From positions 1 through 64,000 of the forward strand of contig JAULBX010002889.1 of the NCBI GenBank assembly GCA_032358255.1: 64,000 bases of DNA. Direction: 5' to 3'. This document shows positions 25,038-34,500 of the stretch, in pieces (position 1 is the stretch's first letter; each line of letters starts with the position of its first letter). The notes beneath the pieces are model-generated. The model worked only from the letters and a program-made list of their open reading frames with translations, was not told where the DNA came from and did not search any database. The stretch comes from Heterotrichella gracilis (taxonomy: Eukaryota > Sar > Xanthophyceae > Tribonematales > Xanthonemataceae). Both the position numbers and the translations under genes were made by a program.

Positions 25038-28000
25038 CTACAGTGATGGTGGCGAAGGCAGGCCCATTTTCGTGGCCAGCTCAGCCATCCTCGTCTTCAT
25101 GCCCTGCAGACAAGATTTGGCCAATGGAGTCAGGGTTTAGGGCTTAGGGTCCAGAGACTTTGCCAACAAAGTCCATACGCGCTTGCTTGCAGGTAACTTG
25201 GCGCGCGGCAGTGGCCAAGAAGTGCCCTTGCCATGGCAGATACATGAGTTTCCACTGCTATAGTGCGCTGCACTATTGGCCTCGCTGGCGGATGCAAAGC
25301 CTGCCATTGCATAATGCAATCCTCCTGCCGTGCCAAGACCGACATGATCCAACTGGCCAGCACGTCGCCAATTGCAAACAGCGGGCACACAAACTACTGC
25401 ACGTTGAGAGTGTAGGTTGAGCATTAAGCCGGGTGTTGGATGCTTACCTCCACGCTGTTCTTGTGGGCGTCTTGCATGGCCTCAAGCACCAAGGCAGCGG
25501 TTTTCTGCAGCGGCAGCACACCATGAATTTCTAAACTTGTTTTTTTTCTTTTATTCATTTTTAATTCCCTACAGCAGCAGCACCATTTAGAGGACGGCAC
25601 AAGGCAGCACCAAATGGGCTGCCGTCATTGTAACAGATATGTGCAAGGGATGCGGTAAGGTATGGTGTAAGCAGCGCCAAGGCAGAGACGAGTGGCGCAA
25701 GCTCAGCTGCCTGCACTACTGCAGCGTATGCAAAACTCGCACATCACGGATGCTGTTTTGGACTGCCAGAGGCGGCGAGACTGGTAGCGTCAAGACATGC
25801 CACCATGAGCCAGGCTGCAAGCGTCTCAATTGTGTCCCTATATGCAGATATTTGTTCGCATCTGTACCCCTATGTGCAGATGCCTCAACCATCATCATGT
25901 GACCAACATTTGACCTCGTCATGTCACCTCATCAGCATGTGACCCTACATGCACGCTCACCTCTGGCCCCTGGTCGTGTGCCTCCTTGGTGATCTCCACC
26001 TTGAGGGGGCTCTGGTTGCCAGACATGACGGCCTGAGGGGCAAGGGGTGTGTGTGTAGATTTGAGAACAAGAGGTGATGCCACAGGGGGGCGTATGAGGC
26101 TAGGTTGTGACACCACAGGGGGGGGCATATGAGGACATGTGGTGACACCACATGGGTGGGTGGAGTATACCCCTTGGATGCAAGTGCGAAATAGATGATG
26201 GCATGTGCACATGGGACAAAAGCACCATTTGACCCTGCAATACAGTAAATTAAAAACCAAATGGGCACCACATGGCAGGTGCATGGGCAATTCACCCCTC
26301 GACATGATCCATCCAAAGCAAATGCTGTACAGATACCCATCGTGGTTCCTGCAGCGCACATGCAAGGTTCATGCAACAGCACAACAACATGGCTTACCCG
26401 GACAGTCTCATCCTCGGAGTAGCCCTCAAACTCAGTGCTGCATGAGGTGGGGGGCACACAACGTCAAGCAATCAGGCCATGGGTGCTTGCCACAGTCCTA
26501 TCGACTCGACACCCATGACTGCGACTGGAAAGCATACATGCAATGCCCAAGCTTGCCACAAAATGATACAAACAAACAAATAGAAAGGCATTCCCAGCCA
26601 TCATAGGCGTATTGCAGTGCACGCCCCTGCACGGCACACATTTGAGACAAGCAATACGCAATGCGATTATTGTTACCAAACCACTTCTGACCCCTGGTGC
26701 TGCAAGTTTGTGCTCGCATACAGTCAAGCTCTCACAGGCAACCCTAAGGGTCATTACTGTCCAAAACATGCGCCCACACTACACCAAGTAACTGTAGCTG
26801 GAGAAATGCTCTGCGGTTGCATTTCCTCTCGCCAGAACAAGCACCAAGACACGTGCGCCACGTAATACTCCCAACCCATATCCACCTTGCACTAGCACGC
26901 AACCCTGGCGCCTGCCAAACCCGTCACTAGGTCCTCAACTTGCAACCCCACTTGCCGATGATATCACCACCCTGTCCAACCCTAGCCCAACCCTAACCCT
27001 AGAGTTCTCAGCCCCACGCATCCTGCCTACAATTGCATAGGTTTCAACCATGGCACCCCCAACAGGTTACCACCTTGCCATTACCCCGCCCGCGTAGTTT
27101 CTATCTATATAACTGGTGCAAACACTAGCCTAGGGACTTACGCAGCCAGCTCCTCCTAAGCCATGCTAGACCCCTGCCAAAGTCCTATCATGGTGTAAAC
27201 CCTAGCCTAGGGACTTACGCAGCTAGCTCCTCCTGCACCTTGCCCGCCTCCACTTGCACAAACTGCTGTGCCTTCTTGATAGAGTCCAGAAGCCCACCCA
27301 TGCCACCGCCGCCCTCCTACGCGCACAGACACACCTGTCATCCCCTTGTGCCTTGATACCAACGTGGCCTGAACGTGGTATGTGTGCTGAACTACTCCTT
27401 CAACAAACCCCAGCTGGGAGCAATTTTGCAGAACACTTGCACGCAGATGTTCAACTCTATGACTCTAGTGCAGTGCGGGGAGTCGGCAAGTGCATGGTGA
27501 CGTGGTGCGCGGCTGTGCACAACACAGTGCTCGGCAACAAGGATGTTATTGGATGGAGTGCACGGGGGAACCTTGGTCAGAGGCAAGGCTCCCATGGTGA
27601 GTTTGCAGCCCCAGGTGGGTGTAGGGTACAGTAGTGCCGCCCACCACCGCACCTTGTTACCACCGAACATGCCACCCAGCGCCATGGTGCGCACTGGCCG
27701 CCTCTCCCTCACAGCCACGGCTCTGCACCTGGGTGGGGGTGGAGGCAAGTGGTGCAGGTGGGTACTGCTGTGGCGCCCGGCACAGCCCGAAAAGATGCAA
27801 CGGACTTTGCATCAGGTATACCATACACACAGTTGCAAATGTTATATGGTGTGCTCAGGACATCGGAGTTGTATGCCCTGAGGTGCACAAACCTTGGCAG
27901 AATGCACTCAGGATAATGCATGCCATCATGAACCAATATTTTGCCCAAGCCACCAACTCACTAGGAGTAATCAACAGATGACCACACAAATCCCATGCTT

Positions 28001-28204
28001 TTGGTTGCAAACGCATAGGTAAAGTCACCGACAAAGCCCTTGGCGAAGGCACCCACGTCTGATGTGGCTAGCAGCATGACTAGGGCTAGGTTGGCTGCGT
28101 GCACTATATAGCACAGGAGCATACCTGGAGTTGAGGCTCTTTGACGAGAGCTGGCACCGCCCTGATGCGAGGCTGCTCGCTGAGAAGGTAAGTGATGAAG
28201 CCAT
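25038..28204 (-). CDS. ybaB: Plastid YbaB/EbfC-family nucleoid-associated protein
   Basis: Seven exons join exactly in phase: 28204-28125, 27728-27653, 27316-27219, 26437-26398, 26032-25961, 25504-25448, 25103-25038 (162 residues, TAG stop). Residues 1-40 (MASSLTFSASSLASGRCQLS, then CRAVAVRERRPVRT) form a chloroplast transit peptide. The core is a full YbaB domain: SIKKAQQFVQVEAGKVQEEL, EFEGYSEDETVRAVMSGNQ, LKVEITKEAHDQGPE, LVLEAMQDAHKNSVE and a C-terminal MGLPSP like plant STIC2. Bacterial YbaB binds DNA; the plant relative is linked to thylakoid protein sorting and ribosome association. It shares a roughly 300-base divergent promoter with galactokinase. The intron after exon 3 carries an echo of the exon end. 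Confidence 0.95.
25131..25152. repeat. Telomere-like AGGGTTTAGGG motif in ybaB intron
   Basis: Short degenerate TTTAGGG run (AGGGTTTAGGGCTTAGGG) just upstream, in transcript sense, of the last ybaB exon. Confidence 0.7.
26060..26160. repeat. Short minisatellite in ybaB intron
   Basis: Three imperfect units of about 40 bases around TGACACCACAGGGGGG...CATATGAGG. Intronic, no coding role. Confidence 0.6.
27120..27245 (-). repeat. Echo of the ybaB exon 3 end with donor site
   Basis: CTAGCCTAGGGACTTACGCAG occurs at about 27128 and 27202, each followed by CCAGCTCCTCCT / CTAGCTCCTCCT. The right copy is the real exon end and donor; the left one is an intronic duplicate that keeps GTAAGT. Confidence 0.8.
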
Positions 28205-28505
28205 CTCGACAAGTGTCGGGCAACTGCGGTACCTAAAAAAACTGGGTTTGCAAGTGGATTGCAACAGTAATAGCGAGAACACTATTTGCAGTGAGGACAG
28301 TTTTGCTGACAACAGAAAGCTTGCCGTTGTAAGGTTGAAACAGGCTCTTATCTGTCGGTGCAAAGTGTGGTGGTGCTAGCAGCCTGATTTCCCCTCGTTC
28401 GACTGATACTTTCACATCGAGCATGCATCTGATACACCCATCACTGTGCCGCTGTTGGTTGCTGTTTTCAGAGCGACGACGGCGTCACAATTCACAGACA
28501 ACGCA
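28205..28505. promoter_or_regulatory. Divergent promoter region, ybaB and galactokinase
   Basis: The two start codons lie head to head about 300 bases apart, so the interval must contain both 5' leaders and promoters unless further upstream exons exist. No clear TATA box is visible on either strand. Confidence 0.6.
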
Positions 28506-31500
28506 ATGGCGGACGAACTCATCACAATCGTGTCGGAGCTTGCGCCGTTGTACGGCGATGGTGCGTATGCATGCATGCATGCCAATGATGCCAGTCCAGG
28601 CTACAACAGCCGCTTCTAACCCTTTTTACATCAAACGGTTGGCTCATACTATCCATCGCACGCTTTTACACTTGGTCTACTGTCGCATGTAAAGTGCATG
28701 CAAGTTGCTCGAAGGGCTGGCGAGTTTTGCCCACTTCACCATGCGTGGATGTCCCTATTCCCACCAGGTGGAACAACCGTTGCAAGCACCACCTTTCACA
28801 TCCCATCAAGTTGGACCGTCATTCGTAGCACCTATCTTGACCAAAAGCAGTTGAATTCACAGCATTTGGAGCGAGTTGATGGTGTCGGAACTGTCCGAGA
28901 CAACCCCATGCTGAGCTATCATGCCTAGATTAATCCCTTTCAAGTCCACCGCTTGCTGGAAAAACCTCATCGGGACCTGGGTGTTTGTACAGGGCTGCCA
29001 CAGGCGGAGGAGAGGTTCCGCCACATCAAGGATGCCTTTGAGGCCAAGTTTGGAGCCCCACCAGACCTGTTTGCTCGCTCACCAGGCAAGGGTGCAGGCA
29101 GTTTTGGGGAGGGGTTACTAGTGCACAAGCAGTCCCACCAGCTGATTTGCACGTCTTGTGTACCACTATACACATGCCCTTTGTATGATAAAGAAGGCTG
29201 TCAGTGCCTCGACTGAAACATTTTGGAGCTCCACCAGACCTGTTGCTCGTTCACACACACAAGGGTGCTAGTAGTGTGTTGGGGGTGTACTCAGCTGCTT
29301 GAGAAAGCTTCAATATCACCTATGTGTACAGGCCCGTTTTCACGCCTGATTTGGGGAGTGTGAACCTTCTTGGTCTGTCCCCAACACCCAGTGTTGGAAT
29401 GGGTTTTGCAGGCCGCGTGAACCTCATTGGGGAGCACATCGACTACGAAGGCTATGGCGTCCTGCCCATGGCCATCTCACTGGTACGCAACTGGGTGTCA
29501 AGGATTCAGGGTGTAGGGTTTGTAGCCTTAACCCTAAAACCTAGATCATAAATCCCTTATCCCTTATTATGACAGAGCACATAGACTACGCAGGCTATGG
29601 CGTCCTGCCCATGGCCATCTCACTGGTACGCATTAGGGTTAAGGGTGTAGGTGTAGGCTAGAAACCCTAATATAATATTCCTACCCTAACCCCTTGATAC
29701 AACAGAGCGCATAGACTACACAGGCTGCCCATGACCATCTCACTGGTACGCACCTTTGAGTCAAGGGTGGAGGGTGGAGGGTTGTAGCCTAAGCCCTAAG
29801 GCCTAATCCCGGCCCTAAACCCTTAATTCGACAGAGCGCATAGGCTACAAAGGCTATGGCGTCCTGTCCACGGCCATCTCACCGGCATGTGCCTTGGTTA
29901 TTGGATCCACACTTGAAGGGACGCCCTTGGGAGACCATGCTTGCACCCCCTTTGCAACCGACCGCTCAGCCAAGGGCATGGAGGTGTCCCAGGCACAGTT
30001 GTGGGTTCAGGATTTAGGCGTTGAGGTGTCCCAGGTATAGTCAAGGGTCTAGGGTTTAGGGATTGAGGTAACCCAAGATTAATGCCTGCTGCCTCCATCC
30101 GACACGCTTGGAAAGCTGCACATGCCACCACAACCTGTTTGCCACATTACAAAACCCTACAGCAAACCCATGTGGATGTGATTGGACTAGCGTGTGCTGA
30201 CATAATTGTTATGAATATTCAAGATGTGAGTGACTCAGATGTGGTCCTACAAGACATGGTAACTGCCATTCGAACTGATTATTTGATATGTGAGCGATTT
30301 GACTGTGATTTTTCAGGACATGGTGATCGCCATCCGGGCTGCTGGAGAGGATCTGGTCATCACAAACACCGACTCGGTGAAATTCCACGATGTCACCTTT
30401 TCGGTGGACCCCAACCAGGTATGGGGATAAGCTTCAAGTCCTAAAACCACAAACTTCCATGATGTTACCTTTGTTGTGGACCTTGACCAGGTATGGGGAT
30501 ACCCTTAACCATCCAAATCCCTGAACCTTGTTCACAATGTCACCTTTTCAGTGCACCGCGGTCCAGGTGTGAGATATAACCTTAATGGGTCTTGAGCGGG
30601 TATTGGTGTATTATAATGGACCTAAAGTAGGTTTGTGTAACATACCCAAGCTGCTGAGCCTACTGGTCAAGCATGATCAGCATCTTGGCAATGCTTTTGG
30701 GGTGCATGCCCCAAATTGGGGCTCACGGCTGTCAACCAGTCCCTCCAGCTTTACTGCCGGGATGCCTGGCACAGCAGAGATGCAGAGGCTGGTAAACAGG
30801 CGTGAGGCGCAATTCCCGAACATTCGCCCTGACAGCATTGTCGAGATGCTTGACCGCTAATTTTGCTTTCGAGAGGAAGTTGTGTATGGGATGGGATGCT
30901 ATGTGCCTTCCTTATGTACCATTCCCATATATTGCATTCCCGCTCAACAGCAAAATAAACAGTAATATGTATGTGTGTGTGTGTGTGCGCGCGCACATGG
31001 TGGGGATTTTGCTAGGTCCTCAAAGCGACTGTGTGTGTGCAGGTTGTGGACTCTAAGCACCACACCTGGGCAAACTACTTCCTGGCAGCATACAAGGTAG
31101 GCGCAAACCCTTCCATAAAGTTTCACCTCCACCTCACTCCACGCACACCACCAAGTGAGATGCTACGCAGCGCAGTCTTTTAGGTATAATCAGGACCAAA
31201 ACCGCGTACACGGTTTGTTAGGTAGTGACGTGCATTCCAGCATTTTAGTTAGTTAGTTAGTTAGTTACATGCATTCCAGCAAAATAGCCAGATTAGCAGT
31301 CAGTCTTGCACATGCGGCGCCACGCAGCTCTTTCCTGGCACTGTTTGAACCATCTATTGATCCCACGCGACTTGAGGTCCTGCTGGAGTAGGTCAGCCCA
31401 CGTGGGCCCTAGGCTTACCTACCCCCTTTGTCCCCTCTACACTAACAAACACCATACATTTAGGAAGCCGATCGTCTGATGAACGTCCTAAATGTCCCAA

Positions 31501-34500
31501 CCAGCTTAGCCTAATGTCCCTGAGTTTGTCACTTATGCTTTGTTGCCCACACTTCCAGCATTTTAGCTATGTTGTAAATTTTTTTATGACCATATACTCA
31601 CTTTTTGGTCTTTTCCAGGGCGTGTTTGAGCACCTAGCCACCAAGGGGGATCACTCGGTGCCCTCCCCAGTCGGGCTGCAGGTCATGGTGGATGGCCAAG
31701 TACCCACTGGTAAGGGTTTAGGGTTCTTGTGCCTGGGCGTTGAGGTGCCGTGATGGCCTGTGTCCAGTTTTAGGGGTTAGTGTCATATCAGAAATATACA
31801 GGAAGTTAGTGTCATATCATACTTGCTGCATTGCCAAATCATCGCGCTGCCCTTGACAACAAAGTGCAAAATATGCAGATGAATGAAACAAATCCTCTCC
31901 CTTCTGCCTCATCCATCAGCAACTGGATTTCAACGTGCAGGCAGTGGGTTGTCCAGCTCTGCTTCATTCACCTGCTCCACTGCCATGGCCCTGCTGGCAA
32001 CATTTGGCATGCCGCTCACACAGGGGGTAAGGGCGGCAGAAAATAGGCCCCGCGCCACTGCCCGCCCACCACCTCCCCCCTTTGTTGCATTAACCTCCGA
32101 GTCCCCTCCCCTTTTCTCTTCCCCGACCGCCCCTTTTGGATAGATTAAAGTCAGAATAAAGTATGGGCGTCCGCTGCAGCACGTTCATTTGGTTTATGCC
32201 CCTGGTGTGCAGGCTCTGGCCTGTCCTCGTCTTCTGCATTTGTGTGCACCGCCTCCCTGGCACTGCTGGGGGTGCATGGCGCGACAGGGGATGTCACAAA
32301 GGGGGTGGGTGGGGATTTGAAATGTTGTTGCCCACCTGCCAAATGTGCACAATGTGTTGGGAGGTTCCCCTCATTTCCATGCCAGCCCACCTCAAGAATT
32401 GAGCACCCCTGTTGCCACAGCCCACAACCTGCCCACCACTTTCCCATTAATCGTATTGTGTACTTGTTCCTTCCTCCTATCAATTTACCATCCCTAGGGT
32501 TGGGGGTTTTCTGATGTCCATTTCCCGTTACTTCCTGTCCTGCACTGTCTCTCATAGCGCCATACCCTTGCCCAGACCTACCGGTGTGTGCATCTAGCAC
32601 TGACTGAAGCCCTGCTGCAGTCATATGTGGCCACCCAGAGCGTGCCAAAACCCTCATCCACACATAGCTCCAGGCCATCAAGACTAGTCCAAAGACTTCT
32701 CACAAACCCTTGCCTCACACCCTGCGCTCCCCACCCCGCAGGAGGTTGCCAACTTCACCTTTCACAATTGTATTTGTTTATTCATTTATCTACCTGTTTG
32801 TATTCCTAGTGCACATTTAAACCCTGTCAATTCTCCCCGCAGGAGGTCGCCAACTTCACTGCTGTGTGTGAGCGCTATGTGGGCACCCAGAGCGGTGGCA
32901 TGGACCAGGCAGCAAGCATCATGGCCAGGGCGGGGCAGGCGCTCATGGTGGAATTTAACCCGGTAAGGGTGACATACAAATGCAAAAAATATGAACTAGT
33001 GATCCCGGTGTGTCGGAAAGTTGCATTGTCACAAGTGGTGCTAGTCTACGTTAAGTGAGCGCTACGTGGGTTCTCAGAGCGGTGGCATGGACCAGGCGGC
33101 AAGCATCATGGCCAGGGCGGGGCAAGCGCTCATGGTGGAGTTTAACCCGGTAAGATTGAATGTCTTCAATCCAATGACATAAACCAACTGTCTTGTATTA
33201 GATTCAATCCAAATGTATTGACTGGTCCATCTCTTGATCCAAATTGCACTCCAATATCTGGTCACTGGCCGAGTTTGACCCGGTGAGGGTAGTGATCACC
33301 ATCCTTTTATGAATGATATAAACCGAAATACGATAAAACAAAATTCAAGCGGGTGGTAAGCATCATGGCCAGGCCTAGCAGGCGCTTCCCTGGCGCGTGT
33401 TTGTGGTTGCCAAAGGACATAATAGTCAACAGGATAGTCCCCAAATGTCTGGATGTCTGAATTTTACCTTTACAACGTGCCATTCCTCCCTTGCCTGCAG
33501 ATCCGCGCAAACCCAGGGCTCCTCCCCCTTGGCGCGGTGTTTGTGGTTGCCAATCATTATGTAATCATCTCCATCAACCTCCCTCCCCCTATGCCTGCAG
33601 ATCCGTGCAACCCCTGTGCTCCTGCCTCCAGGCGCCATTTTTGCGGTGGCCACACTGCATGACAGTAAAAGGATAAATGCCAAATTTCTCGACTGCAGAA
33701 GTTTGCAATTGTTTCTACAACCTGCTTTCCCCCGCTGCAGATCCGCGCCACCCCGGTGCTCCTCCCCCCTGGCGCCGTTTTTGTGGTAGCCAACAGCCTC
33801 ACTGTGAGCAACAAGGCGGAGACAGCTGCTGGGCGGTACAATTTGCGGGTGGTGGAGTGCAGGCTGGCTGCAGGGCTGCTGGCACTGGCGCTGGGCAAGT
33901 CACAGGTGGGGATCATGTGTCGATAGGTGTTTTGGTGATCTATAAATTTGAAGGAAAATATTTGCGATGTTCTAGAAGGTATGGGGTGTCGGTGGGGATG
34001 GGGTGTGCAGCCTGCGGGTGTTGAGATGCAGGCTGGCAGCAGGGCTGCTGGCACTGGCGATGGGCAAGTCACAGGTGAGAGATCTTGTGCACTTCAAATC
34101 TGAGGTTGCTCAGGGTTCTCTGCTTAGGATGTGCGGGTTTTGGGGAATGGCAATGGGGTGTGGGTGGGAAAGGGGGCGGTATGGCTTGCGGGTGGTGGAA
34201 TGCCCATGTTTATCGATCCGGCTAGGCTGTCAGGCGTCCAATGGCAGTCACAATCAAAAGCGGGCACCTTATCCTTGTGCAGGGCTTGTGCAGGGCTTGT
34301 GCAGGGGGAGGCACTAACCATTACTACCCTGAAGCGAATTTAGCCCCTGGTGGCAGACAATAGGACTATAAATCACAATGATAATATGGCATCATGATTA
34401 CCTTTAGGGGATAGGAATGTAATACTGACATTATATTGTGATTACAGGGGGAGGCACGCGCCATCACTACCTTGAAGCAGATTGAGCCCCTGGTGGCAGA

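Noticed and set aside
26200-26865. Plus-strand open frames in the ybaB intron
   Set aside because: No family resemblance, and they overlap a well-supported minus-strand exon at 26398-26437.
31140-31520. Possible transposon in the galactokinase intron near the TTAG repeat
   Set aside because: No terminal repeats, target duplication or transposase coding sequence seen; it appears to be simple-sequence intron.
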